Below, one piece after another: positions 1 to 7,170 of a stretch of DNA of 8,602 bases. Under the pieces are notes generated by a model, which searched no databases, was not told where the DNA came from, and saw only the letters and a list, made by a program, of their open reading frames with translations. The DNA lies in the NCBI GenBank assembly GCA_036661035.1, contig JAVWZM010000087.1:1-8602 (forward strand), read 5' to 3'. Made by a program: the position numbers and the translations under genes. This DNA is from JAGPHI01 sp036661035. GTDB taxonomy: Bacteria; Bacillota; Clostridia; Oscillospirales; Ruminococcaceae. The number at the start of each line of letters is the position of its first letter. Positions within the stretch are counted from its first letter, which is position 1.

Positions 1-166
1 TTATAATTGCGTGAATATGGTCGGGCATAATGCAATATTTATCTACAACTACATTTTCATATATGGTATTTAATTTTAAAATTTCATTATCAATGATTTT
101 ACCAATATCGGATAATGGCGGCAATTCATTCGGGCGAACACAGTTTGCCCCCCTTACATTTATAAG
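1..166 (-). pseudogene. REP-associated tyrosine transposase (RAYT, Y1/IS200-like) fragment
   Basis: The minus strand is open from about base 166 down to the window edge and encodes a stretch containing LPPLSDIGKIIDNEI and, near the edge, DKYCIMPDHIHAII. The PDHIHAI segment is the HUH metal-binding motif of Y1 single-strand transposases, and the LPPLSDIGKIID lead-in is typical of the RAYT branch that mobilises REP-like palindromes. The N-terminal part normally present in this family (roughly the first 50 or more residues) is absent: an in-frame TAG lies at 167-169 and the bases upstream are the T-tract of a tRNA terminator. No ATG with a ribosome binding site precedes the fragment. The catalytic tyrosine would lie beyond the window edge. 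I read this as a 5'-truncated remnant; the missing downstream part may or may not be intact. Confidence 0.72.
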
Positions 167-167
167 C

Positions 168-212
168 TAAAAAGAAAAGGCTGACAAGTTCCATCGCTGG
201 AATTTGTCAACC
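168..212 (-). terminator. Rho-independent terminator after tRNA-Gln
   Basis: Bases 179-193 pair with 198-212 (15 positions, one C/A mismatch and one G-U) around the loop TCGC. On the minus strand the stem is followed by the T-rich run TTTTCTTTTT. It lies 5 bases past the CCA end of tRNA-Gln and ends the tRNA cluster transcript. Confidence 0.88.
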
Positions 213-217
213 TATCT

Positions 218-293
218 TGGTTGGGCTGGCTGGATTCGAACCAGCGGAATGACGGAGTCAAAGTCCGTTGCCTTACCACTTGGCGACAGCCCA
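218..293 (-). tRNA. tRNA-Gln (anticodon UUG)
   Basis: The minus strand folds as a full cloverleaf. The acceptor stem TGGGCTG/CAGCCCA is perfect, the anticodon stem is ACGGA/TCCGT around the loop CTTTGAC (anticodon TTG), and the T arm carries GGTTCGAATCC. The discriminator base is A and the CCA end is encoded (218-220). It is the last of three tRNA genes in this minus-strand cluster. Confidence 0.96.
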
Positions 294-299
294 ATATGT

Positions 300-339
300 T
301 GTTAAAAAGGCAAATTCTTGCGAATTTGCCTTTTTAACA
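300..339 (-). terminator. Perfect 18-bp hairpin between tRNA-His and tRNA-Gln
   Basis: Bases 300-317 are perfectly complementary to 322-339 around the loop TTGC. The inner stem is GGCAAATTC/GAATTTGCC, flanked by A5/T5 runs inside the stem. The fold is symmetric, so it could terminate on either strand. No separate promoter for the downstream tRNA-Gln is evident, so it may be a partial terminator or an RNA-processing hairpin. Confidence 0.65.
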
Positions 340-342
340 TTG

Positions 343-420
343 TGGGGTGGCTGAAGGGATTCGAACCCTCGATCTCCAGTGCCACAAACTGGCGCGCTAA
401 CCAACTACGCTACAACCACC
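343..420 (-). tRNA. tRNA-His (anticodon GUG)
   Basis: The acceptor stem is GTGGTTG/CAGCCAC with discriminator C, and an extra G at the 5' end (base 420) matches the G-1 that histidyl-tRNA synthetase recognises. The anticodon stem CCAGT/ACTGG encloses TTGTGGC (anticodon GTG). The T arm reads GGTTCGAATCC. CCA is encoded at 343-345. Its 5' side is separated from tRNA-Arg by about 136 bases in which I see no convincing promoter. Confidence 0.96.
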
Positions 421-522
421 ACATTATTCCTGCACGCTCAAAGCTTGCAGATTAGGCATATTTGGCAAAACCATTTGCCATAAAAAACGCGAGCGGCAAT
501 AAATTAAACGCCTCGAAAAAGT

Positions 523-548
523 AAAAAAACAATGCATTTGCGCAATGC
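523..548 (-). terminator. Weak terminator-like hairpin after tRNA-Arg
   Basis: On the minus strand a short GCATT/AATGC stem (544-548 with 534-538) is followed a few bases later by an uninterrupted run of seven T. The stem is only 5 bp, so read-through into tRNA-His is likely. Confidence 0.4.
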
Positions 549-556
549 TTTTAAAA

Positions 557-633
<77 letters not shown>

Positions 634-663
634 AAAACCGAGCCCTCGAAGTGCCGCCTTAAT

Positions 664-693
664 ATATTACTATAAAATATGCTTAGTTGTCAA
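664..693 (-). promoter_or_regulatory. Sigma-A-type promoter of the tRNA cluster
   Basis: On the minus strand a consensus -35 TTGACA (688-693) is separated by 18 bases from TAATAT (664-669). The expected start of transcription is roughly 25 bases upstream of the tRNA-Arg 5' end. The consensus -35 fits a highly expressed stable-RNA transcript. Confidence 0.75.
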
Positions 694-922
694 TAGCTAA
701 AAGGGCAATTAAAGATATTTTTGAAAAATAAATTTTGATATATTTAATTATCAGTGGCTATATTTTATTATGCTTAATTATAAAATCAAATTGAATACAT
801 AAAAATCCACCCAATATTTTTGCGGTCTATCATGCAGACTAATTTAGTACCGCTGTTTGCGTGTTTCTGTAATTTAATTTAAAATTGCATCATACCGAAA
901 TTTAGTTATTTATATTTACAGT

Positions 923-950
923 TTGCATTTATATTATTTAGTTTTATAAT
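923..950 (+). promoter_or_regulatory. Putative promoter of the GH20 gene
   Basis: A consensus -10 TATAAT (945-950) lies 16 bases downstream of a weak -35, TTGCAT (923-928). The predicted start is near 957, giving a leader of about 30 bases that contains the ribosome binding site AGGGGAG (973-979), 6 bases before the ATG. Confidence 0.55.
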
Positions 951-985
951 ATAACTAACAAATAAACTGAATAGGGGAGCAATAT

Positions 986-2833
986 ATGATTAAAGGTTTA
1001 TCAGAACAGCAACTAAAAGCGTTTGCAGCTTGTTATCCACAGGGAATAAAATATAGTGGAGATATTATAATAAATGAGGGCGGAAAGGGAATAGAACTTC
1101 GTTTTACAGAAAGCGAATGTTATATTACTGTTGCAAAATCGGCGCTTTTATGGCGCGCATTTTTGCTTTTGGAAGAACAATCACAAAAAAACAACACCGA
1201 AGATGTTTCGCAAAAGGCTTGTTATAATGATTTAGGCTTAATGGTGGATTGCTCGCGAAATGCCGTGCTTAATATGTCTGCTTTCAAACAACTTGTAATT
1301 ACCCTTGCTAAAATGGGATATACTGTAATACAGCTTTATATGGAGGACACATTTGAGTTGCCACAGTACCCATATTTTGGTTATAAACGAGGATTTTTTA
1401 CAAAGAACGAGCTGCGTGAAATGGATTTATTTGCTTCCATGTTTGGGATTGAGCTAATACCTGCCATACAAACCTTGGCACATCTTGGACAAACCCTGAA
1501 GTGGGACGCTTTTGGCGATATTGTGGATTTTGGTGATATTCTTTTGGCTGACGAAGAAAAAACATATGACCTGTTAGAAAGCATATTCAGCACTATGTCA
1601 GAATGTTTTACAAGCCGCCGTATTAACATAGGTATGGACGAAGCGCATATGGTTGGCCTTGGAAAATATTTAGATAAGCACGGATATCAGCCAAGAATTG
1701 ATGTAATGCTTAAACACTTTACACGCGTGCATGACATTGCAGTTAAGCACGGCTTTAAGCCGATGCTTTGGAGTGACATGTTTTTTCGCTTGGCAAGCGG
1801 AGGCGATTATTACGCACCCGATTGTAACATAAACCCTAAAATAAAAGAGGTTATTCCAAAGGATACTACACTTGTGTATTGGGATTATTATTCCGAAAAC
1901 ATTAAAACATATAATGCCATGCTGGATAGCCATGCCAAAATGAGCGATAATATCATTTTTGCAGGCGGAGCGTGGAAATGGACCGGTTTTAACCCGAACA
2001 ATCAGTTCAGTATAAAAATTGCAGATTTGGCACACGAAAGCTGTGTGGCGCATGGAGTAGGCGAGGTACTGGTTACTGCATGGGGTGATAATGGCGGCGA
2101 ATGTTCCATGTTTGCAGTGCTGCCTGCGCTACAATATTGGGCAGAGCTTTGCTACGCGCAAAACGCTAAAGAAGATTTTGCAAAGCGTTTTTCGCAGTGT
2201 ACCGGCGGCAATTTAGAGGAATTTTTACTGCTTGATAATTCTGCGTTTACTCCCCACAATCCGGCACCGGGCGGATGTGGAATTAATCCGCCTAAATACA
2301 TTTTGTATCAAGATATTATGGACGGCTTGTTTGATGCACAAATAGAGCCAAACGCTTACAGTGAGCATTTTGCAAATTGCGCAAAAGCTTTGCACGGTAA
2401 GGGTGGACAATGGGCATTGCTGTTTAAGGTGCAAGAGGCAATGTGTGCGGCGTTAGAGCTTAAATGCCGTGTGGGCTTAGATATACATAATGCATATCAT
2501 GGTAAAAACAAAGACAAGCTAAAGCAAATCAAAACAGAAATGCTGCCGCAGCTTACACAACGTGTAGAGAATTTTGCAGGGCTTTATCGCATGCAGTGGA
2601 AGCACGAAAACAAAATTGCAGGGCTAGATGTATTTGATATTAGAATTGGTGGGCTTTTGCAGCGCATTGGCAGCGCACAAGAGCGTATTGGGGAATATTT
2701 AGACGGCGAAACGAATACGCTGGAGGAACTTGAAACGCCAACACTGCCATATTCAGCAAAAGCGAAATGCCAAGATATAGCGGAGCCGATGTGGCATAAG
2801 ATTGTGTCTGCATCTAGCATTGCCATGATTTAA
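986..2833 (+). CDS. Cytoplasmic beta-N-acetylhexosaminidase, GH20 (GcnA-like)
   Basis: This 615-residue protein belongs to glycoside hydrolase family 20 and should release terminal beta-linked GlcNAc and/or GalNAc by substrate-assisted catalysis through the 2-acetamido group. The family's catalytic Asp-Glu pair is visible in RRINIGMDEAH (D218, E219). The barrel begins near residue 83 with GLMVDCSRNAVLNM. Aromatic residues that could form the sugar pocket occur at W262, W299, W330 and W366 (VTAWGDNGGE). Residues 1-80 form a small N-terminal domain, and the part beyond about 400 is a helical C-terminal region, as in streptococcal GcnA/GH20C (about 627 residues). There is no signal peptide, so it probably acts on imported oligosaccharides in the cytosol. 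The start is set by AGGGGAG 6 bases upstream of the ATG. It has its own promoter and terminator and no sugar-transport neighbours here. Family assignment is firm; the exact substrate is not. Confidence 0.9.
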   Translation: MIKGLSEQQLKAFAACYPQGIKYSGDIIINEGGKGIELRFTESECYITVAKSALLWRAFLLLEEQSQKNNTEDVSQKACYNDLGLMVDCSRNAVLNMSAFKQLVITLAKMGYTVIQLYMEDTFELPQYPYFGYKRGFFTKNELREMDLFASMFGIELIPAIQTLAHLGQTLKWDAFGDIVDFGDILLADEEKTYDLLESIFSTMSECFTSRRINIGMDEAHMVGLGKYLDKHGYQPRIDVMLKHFTRVHDIAVKHGFKPMLWSDMFFRLASGGDYYAPDCNINPKIKEVIPKDTTLVYWDYYSENIKTYNAMLDSHAKMSDNIIFAGGAWKWTGFNPNNQFSIKIADLAHESCVAHGVGEVLVTAWGDNGGECSMFAVLPALQYWAELCYAQNAKEDFAKRFSQCTGGNLEEFLLLDNSAFTPHNPAPGGCGINPPKYILYQDIMDGLFDAQIEPNAYSEHFANCAKALHGKGGQWALLFKVQEAMCAALELKCRVGLDIHNAYHGKNKDKLKQIKTEMLPQLTQRVENFAGLYRMQWKHENKIAGLDVFDIRIGGLLQRIGSAQERIGEYLDGETNTLEELETPTLPYSAKAKCQDIAEPMWHKIVSASSIAMI

Positions 2834-2860
2834 TTTGTAAATGTTTTTAAGGTTACGCTA

Positions 2861-2910
2861 AATAAAAAGTGCATCTCGAAGATTGTTTTCCTTCGAGATG
2901 CACTTTATTT
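2861..2910. terminator. Strong bidirectional terminator between convergent GH20 and M20 genes
   Basis: Bases 2866-2881 are perfectly complementary to 2891-2906 (16 bp) around a 9-base loop. The plus-strand side ends in CTTTATTTG and the minus-strand side in CTTTTTATTT, so both transcripts can end here. It lies 32 bases after the GH20 stop and about 95 bases after the M20 stop. Confidence 0.9.
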
Positions 2911-2999
2911 GTATGGCTTATTCTCAACGAATAAGTCTGTGGTATTATTTGCATGAAAACTTATTTCACATGCATCTTATTGCAGATGAAAAATCAAAA

Positions 3000-4442
3000 C
3001 TATTTATAATTGCGAACAACGGTTTTATAAAACTCTACGGCATTTGCTATTGTATGAACATCTATGTTTTCGTTTTCGGAATGTACGCTTGCAAATTGCT
3101 GCTTATCTAAATCTATGGGTGCAAAGCGAATAACACAAGGGCAGATTTCGGTAAGATGGCGCGCGTCTGTGCCTGCAGGCAGTACAAACGGGGCAGATGC
3201 AATATGTGGGAACACGTCGCCCACGCATTGGCGTATAAATGCAAATGGAGGTAGGCTCATGTCAGCGGGGTGGTGATATTCGCAACCTTCTCCGTTTGAA
3301 ACAATAATATTATATTTATCGGCTATGCCCTTGAAAGTTTCTATATCGCTGTGCAAATCTTTATCGTTTACGCATCGCAAAAACGCAGTTGCCGTGCAAT
3401 CGTCACTTTGAAATAGCCCACGCTTGCCGCCGTGTATCTCGTTAAAAGTACACATTGTTCCCACCATTGCACCAGCTTGCGGGTTAAGCCTTGGCATCAA
3501 AAAGGTAAGCAGCGGAGAGAAGCACCATAGGTTAGAAAATACGATGCGTAAAGGAAATGTCATATATGGGCTCATTGCCTCAAACATGGCTTTTACTTCG
3601 GGATAAATGCGTTTTATAAATATGTTTTTACGGCTTATTTCTGTAATAAACCGCGACATGCGTACAACAGGTGTGTCCGTTTTGGGTGCAAGCCCGGCAT
3701 GGCCTTTGTCACACTTGGCGGTACACACTAGGCTATGCCTGCCTTTTTCGTGTACGGCAATCATTGCACATTTGCATTTCATACCGCCTACAGGTGCGTC
3801 TAATATCGCGCCGCCCTCGTCTAAAATCATTTCAAAATTTATGTTATTTTCTTTAAAATATGCAAGTGCTGTGGGTATGCCATCACCGGCTATTTCTTCG
3901 TTATGCGAAGAACCGATATACACATTACATTCGGGCACGAAACCGTCTTTCAGTAAAGCTTCCATAGCTTCAAATTCCGCATAAAGGGGAGTTTTTGTAT
4001 CTACGGTGCCGCGGCCCCAAAGCTTACCCTCGTATATTTCTCCGCCAAATGGCTCGTGCTGCCATTCTCCGCTTGCCGCTACAACGTCGTGATGGGACAT
4101 AATCATGATATTGCGAGAGCTGTCTTTACCGTTTATTTTATAAATATAACAATCGTCGCTGAAAATATGCTTTTCAGCCATTTTACATACGTTAGGAAAC
4201 ATCTTTTCTACAACACCGCGCAACAAAGCAAATTCAGTGTCGTCATATTCATTTTTACTTGATACGGTTTTACAGCGTATCATTTCGGCACAACGTTTTG
4301 CAAATGCCATTTCCTCATCATCTGAATATATTTTTTTCTCAGGTGAAAGCTTGCGTGCGCTTACCGACAGCTTAAACATATTATATAGCAAAACCGCCAC
4401 AAATGCTGCCAGTAATGATATAATGATTATCGAAACAGTCAT
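3000..4442 (-). CDS. Membrane-anchored M20 family metallopeptidase (carboxypeptidase S / PM20D1-like)
   Basis: This 480-residue protein belongs to the di-zinc M20 family. The expected metal and catalytic residues appear in order: H117 and D119 in MSHHDV, bridging D148 in GRGTVDTK, catalytic E182 and ligand E183 in HNEEIAGDG, D208 in ILDEGG, and H429 in PAGTDARHL. The last motif and the length place it with the carboxypeptidase S/PM20D1 branch, whose members hydrolyse peptides or N-acyl amino acids. The dimerisation (lid) domain is probably about residues 230-350. Residues 3-22 form one hydrophobic helix without a lipobox or cleavage site, so I infer an N-terminal membrane anchor. Which side the catalytic domain faces is not settled by the sequence. 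The start is supported by AAGGAGAA 5 bases upstream. Substrate specificity is unknown. Confidence 0.9.
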   Translation of the reverse strand: MTVSIIIISLLAAFVAVLLYNMFKLSVSARKLSPEKKIYSDDEEMAFAKRCAEMIRCKTVSSKNEYDDTEFALLRGVVEKMFPNVCKMAEKHIFSDDCYIYKINGKDSSRNIMIMSHHDVVAASGEWQHEPFGGEIYEGKLWGRGTVDTKTPLYAEFEAMEALLKDGFVPECNVYIGSSHNEEIAGDGIPTALAYFKENNINFEMILDEGGAILDAPVGGMKCKCAMIAVHEKGRHSLVCTAKCDKGHAGLAPKTDTPVVRMSRFITEISRKNIFIKRIYPEVKAMFEAMSPYMTFPLRIVFSNLWCFSPLLTFLMPRLNPQAGAMVGTMCTFNEIHGGKRGLFQSDDCTATAFLRCVNDKDLHSDIETFKGIADKYNIIVSNGEGCEYHHPADMSLPPFAFIRQCVGDVFPHIASAPFVLPAGTDARHLTEICPCVIRFAPIDLDKQQFASVHSENENIDVHTIANAVEFYKTVVRNYK

Positions 4443-4473
4443 ATCAGTTCTCCTTATAAAAATTTATATAACA

Positions 4474-4482
4474 AGTATATCA
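4474..4482 (-). promoter_or_regulatory. Extended -10 promoter for the M20 gene
   Basis: The minus strand reads TGATATACT, an extended -10 (TGnTATACT), about 32 bases upstream of the M20 start codon. No good -35 lies at the usual distance, which extended -10 promoters tolerate. Confidence 0.5.
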
Positions 4483-4498
4483 CAAATTTGCAGAATTA

Positions 4499-4507
4499 TG
4501 GTATACT
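4499..4507 (+). promoter_or_regulatory. Extended -10 promoter for the ypsC-like gene
   Basis: The plus strand reads TGGTATACT, an extended -10 element, followed by a leader of about 35 bases with the ribosome binding site AAAGGAA (4534-4540) before the TTG start at 4549. It is a near mirror image of the minus-strand element at 4474-4482. Confidence 0.5.
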
Positions 4508-4548
4508 ATATACGACACATTTTATAAAATCCGAAAGGAATACTTATT

Positions 4549-5658
4549 TTGATTTATGATTTAATAGCACCATGTTATTTTGGCACTGAAAGTGCTGCAG
4601 CTTTTGATTTTAAACGCGTGGGTGCAACCGATATTGCAGTTACAGACGGACGCATTGCCTTTAAGGGCGACGAAAGGGTAATTGCAGCGGCTAATATCAA
4701 TTCGCGCTGCGCAGAGCGCATAATGATTTTGCTTAAAAGCTATACTGCCGAAACCTTTGACGAGCTTTTCGACGGCGTATCTTCAGTTGCGTGGGAGGAA
4801 TTACTGCCTGAAAATGCTGAATTTCCTGTAAAGGGTAGTAGCTTGTCAAGCACATTATCCAGCGTACCTGCGTGCCAAAGCATTGTAAAAAAAGCTATAG
4901 TAGAGCGTATGAAAAAAGGACATAATGTAAATAGCTTACCAGAGGACGGAGAGCTTTATAAAATCCGTTTTTCTATACGTAAAAATCATGTGGAGCTTAT
5001 GCTTGACACCTCAGGCGACGGCTTACACAAACGCGGATATCGTAAAAACAGTATGGAGGCGCCTATAAAAGAAACCTTGGCCGCCGCCATTATAGACCTT
5101 GGCCGCATTTACCCCGACACCCACGCACAAGATCCGTTTTGCGGCAGCGGAACCCTGATAATAGAAGCCGCCATGAAGGCTATGAACATGGCACCGGGAC
5201 TTCGCAGACGCTTTGCGGCGGAGCATTACAATTTTATACCACAGCAAATCTGGCGAGATGTGCGCGACGCGGCTTTATCCGAAATACGCAAAGACTGCAC
5301 CTTTGAGGGCATAGGCTTTGATATTGACCCTGCGGCAATAGAATTGGCAAAGCAAAACGCAAAGCTTGCCGGTGTAGACGCGCATTGCAAATTTTTTGTA
5401 GCTGATGTGAAAAACTTTTCTCCTGCTCCGGGTACAATGGTATTTACAAATCCACCATATGGCGAACGCCTTGGTACAGCGCAGGAAGTAGCCGCCCTTG
5501 AGCATCTTTTGGGGGAACGCCTTGCGGAAAATCCGGTGCGCGGTGCATATATTATTTCCGCCGACAGCGAATTTGAAGAAAACTTCGGCACAAGGGCAAA
5601 ACGCCGCCGAAAGTTATATAACGGCATGATTCCGTGCCAAGTTTATATGTATTTCTAA
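4549..5658 (+). CDS. ypsC: THUMP-domain class I SAM-dependent rRNA methyltransferase (YpsC / RlmL N-domain type)
   Basis: This 369-residue protein matches the layout of the YpsC family, the single-domain counterpart of the N-terminal half of E. coli RlmL, which makes m2G in 23S rRNA (position 2445 in E. coli). Residues 1-155 contain the ferredoxin-like and THUMP RNA-binding part (TFDELFDGV, WEELLPENAEFPVKG, SIVKKAIVERM). LHKRGYR at 159-165 leads into the methyltransferase fold, with motif I DPFCGSGT (195-202), the acidic GFDIDP (256-261) and catalytic NPPYGERLG (301-309). The start is TTG, giving IYDLIAP, which aligns with the usual family N-terminus; AAAGGAA lies 8 bases upstream and no in-frame ATG fits. 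It is divergent from the M20 gene. The family is clear; the exact target base is inferred from homologues. Confidence 0.9.
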   Translation: MIYDLIAPCYFGTESAAAFDFKRVGATDIAVTDGRIAFKGDERVIAAANINSRCAERIMILLKSYTAETFDELFDGVSSVAWEELLPENAEFPVKGSSLSSTLSSVPACQSIVKKAIVERMKKGHNVNSLPEDGELYKIRFSIRKNHVELMLDTSGDGLHKRGYRKNSMEAPIKETLAAAIIDLGRIYPDTHAQDPFCGSGTLIIEAAMKAMNMAPGLRRRFAAEHYNFIPQQIWRDVRDAALSEIRKDCTFEGIGFDIDPAAIELAKQNAKLAGVDAHCKFFVADVKNFSPAPGTMVFTNPPYGERLGTAQEVAALEHLLGERLAENPVRGAYIISADSEFEENFGTRAKRRRKLYNGMIPCQVYMYF

Positions 5659-5679
5659 AAAGAGAAATGTGTAAAACGT

Positions 5680-5780
5680 GGCTTTCGGTCGAGCCAATAT
5701 TCGACACTACAATATCCGGCAGTTCACAATTTCATTTAACACAATGTATTGTAGAGAACGGTCTTGACCGTTCAGCTCTT
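5680..5780. repeat. REP/BIME-like composite palindromic intergenic element
   Basis: The 171-base gap between the methyltransferase and the zinc-ribbon gene contains several palindromes in a row: TGGCT/AGCCA and GTCGA/TCGAC near 5680-5704, ACAAT-GT-ATTGT at 5741-5752, and the perfect GAACGGTC-TT-GACCGTTC at 5756-5773. None has a T-tract, so they are poor terminators. The composition resembles RAYT-associated intergenic repeats, and a RAYT fragment is present at the left end of the window. Only one copy occurs here, so its repetitive nature is inference. Confidence 0.45.
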
Positions 5781-5829
5781 ATGAGTTTTGCACGTGGCTA
5801 TTTATAAAAAACAAACGGGGGTGAATATC

Positions 5830-6216
5830 ATGGCTGATAATTTTTGCGGTTTTTGCGGTACACGGCTTTTGCCGAACGCGGTAATTTGCCCCAATTGCCA
5901 AGCGGCGGTAGGGGAGAAAAAGCAAGCGGAAAAACCGCAAGAAAACCCATATTCTCCATATCAATACAATTATCCACAGATGCCGCCGCAAAACGACAAG
6001 GCATTATCGATAAAAACCATAGTTTTATATTTAATTATAAACAGTATTCCTGTTTTCGGTATTATATTTATGCTTGTTGTTGCTTTTGACAACAACCCTA
6101 AATATACCGTAGGGCACAAAAATTTAGCAAAAGCTTTAATTATTATGGCGTGTGTCAGTATGGCAATAGCATTTGCCTTGTATTTATTAATATTTATTCT
6201 TTTCCTATCAATTTAG
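5830..6216 (+). CDS. Small zinc-ribbon protein with two membrane segments, function unknown
   Basis: The 128-residue product begins MADNFCGFCG. It has a treble-clef/zinc-ribbon module with C6, C9, C20 and C23 (two CxxC pairs, the second CPNC). A Pro/Gln/Tyr-rich linker (about 30-57) follows, then two hydrophobic helices at roughly 61-86 and 101-127. The loop between them contains NNPKYTVGHKNLAK. The architecture is common in Firmicutes as small membrane proteins with an N-terminal zinc ribbon, but I know no assigned function. The ATG at 5830 is preferred because GGGGGTGA lies 5 bases upstream; an upstream in-frame TTG (5788) has no ribosome binding site and adds 14 unlike residues. It could be co-transcribed with the methyltransferase gene through the palindromic gap, and it converges with the radical SAM gene 51 bases away. 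Confidence 0.82.
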   Translation: MADNFCGFCGTRLLPNAVICPNCQAAVGEKKQAEKPQENPYSPYQYNYPQMPPQNDKALSIKTIVLYLIINSIPVFGIIFMLVVAFDNNPKYTVGHKNLAKALIIMACVSMAIAFALYLLIFILFLSI

Positions 6217-6267
6217 GCTTTAAACTTTATTTGATACCGCATTTGTTGTATAATGAAACAACGACAA

Positions 6268-7170
6268 TTAAATATCCACGCCTTCAAGGTCAAATATGGG
6301 GGTATATTCTTCTTTTGCGCTGCTGCGTTTTTGCATAAAACCATTTGTTAGGCCTAGCTTTTCGGCCTCGGATAAAAGCTTGTTGTATTCGTAGCTGTAT
6401 ATCCTACGCGACAGTTCTTTGTGTTCAGTCGCTTTATAAAATGGTGTGTATTGGCTCATCAAGCTTAATAAAAAGCTGTCGCTGTCCATGCTTTCATGCA
6501 GCCAGTTAAGGCAGCTTATGCCGTCGTTTAAAGCACCGGGGAGTGCAAGATATCGCACTATTAATCCCTTTTGCAGTATACCGTCATCATTAAAAATGGG
6601 CTTTGGCGAATATTCGTGCATTTTAAGTATTGCCGCGCTTGCATATTCAAAATAGTTTGCGGCAGAAGAATATTTTCCGGACAGCGCTGTTGACATGTAT
6701 TTTAAATCGGTTAGCCAAATATCCACATACGGTTTTAAAGCGTTTATCGCATTTAATGTTTCATATCCGCTTGTATTATACACCACGGGTATTTTAGGCT
6801 TTGCTATTTCAAGTGCGTCTATAACAAAGGGCAAATATGCGCTTGCCGTTACAAGGTTGATATTATGCGCGCCTTCGTTTTCCATGCGTGTAAATATTTG
6901 TGCAAGCTGTAATGTGCTTATATCTTTACCGAAATTTTCGGCACTGATATGATAGTTTTGGCAGTAGCAGCATTTTAGCGGACAACCGCTGAAAAACACA
7001 GTTCCGCTGCCTTTGGTTCCGCTGATGCATGGTTCTTCCCACATATGCAAAGCAGCTCTTGCTAGGCGCACAGTATTTTTGGCACCGCAAAAGCCTTGCA
7101 TAATGTTTCGGTTTGCGCCGCACATTCTTGGGCATAAATAGCATTTATCAGGTATATTCAAATTCATCAC
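6268..7170 (-). CDS. Radical SAM protein, PflX-like (COG1313 type)
   Basis: This 300-residue protein has the radical SAM cluster motif in SGCPLKCCYCQNY (C63, C67, C70), preceded by the second cysteine set characteristic of the PflX group, CYLCPRMC (C10, C13, C17) and GFCG (C28). WEEPCISGTKGSGTVFFSGC (45-63) is the usual lead-in. The family resembles pyruvate formate-lyase activating enzymes and the AmmeMemoRadiSam proteins, but its substrate is not established; no pyruvate formate-lyase or Memo/AMMECR1 gene lies next to it here. Three starts are possible: GTG at 7170, ATG at 7167 and TTG at 7161. Only the TTG has a well-placed ribosome binding site (AGGTGA, 7172-7167, 5 bases before), so the protein may be three residues shorter. 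It is divergent from deoD with a gap of only 51 bases. Confidence 0.87.
   Translation of the reverse strand: MMNLNIPDKCYLCPRMCGANRNIMQGFCGAKNTVRLARAALHMWEEPCISGTKGSGTVFFSGCPLKCCYCQNYHISAENFGKDISTLQLAQIFTRMENEGAHNINLVTASAYLPFVIDALEIAKPKIPVVYNTSGYETLNAINALKPYVDIWLTDLKYMSTALSGKYSSAANYFEYASAAILKMHEYSPKPIFNDDGILQKGLIVRYLALPGALNDGISCLNWLHESMDSDSFLLSLMSQYTPFYKATEHKELSRRIYSYEYNKLLSEAEKLGLTNGFMQKRSSAKEEYTPIFDLEGVDI

Larger units (their letters stand above)
634..985. other. AT-rich divergent intergenic region between tRNA cluster and GH20 gene
   Basis: This 352-base gap holds the minus-strand tRNA promoter (664-693) at one end and the plus-strand promoter and ribosome binding site of the GH20 gene (923-979) at the other. 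Between about 694 and 920 it is very AT-rich, with stops in the frames I checked and no long hairpin. I see no further gene there. Confidence 0.6.

Noticed and set aside
463..480. Perfect 7-bp hairpin (TGGCAAA/TTTGCCA) between tRNA-Arg and tRNA-His
   Set aside because: On the minus strand no T-tract follows the stem, so it is not a terminator; probably spacer structure only.
1670..2053. 127-codon minus-strand ORF antisense to the GH20 gene
   Set aside because: It is cysteine- and isoleucine-rich without domain features and overlaps the catalytic barrel coding sequence.
3607..3984. 125-codon plus-strand ORF antisense to the M20 peptidase gene
   Set aside because: The M20 reading frame carries all family motifs through this region; the plus-strand ORF shows no family features.
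5226..5627. 133-codon minus-strand ORF within the methyltransferase gene
   Set aside because: It lies entirely antisense to a well-supported gene, has no recognisable motif or good ribosome binding site, and reads as a shadow frame.
6249..6254. Perfect TATAAT on the plus strand between convergent genes
   Set aside because: The only -35-like sequence is too close (12 bases) and the next gene on that strand is far away; likely chance in AT-rich sequence.
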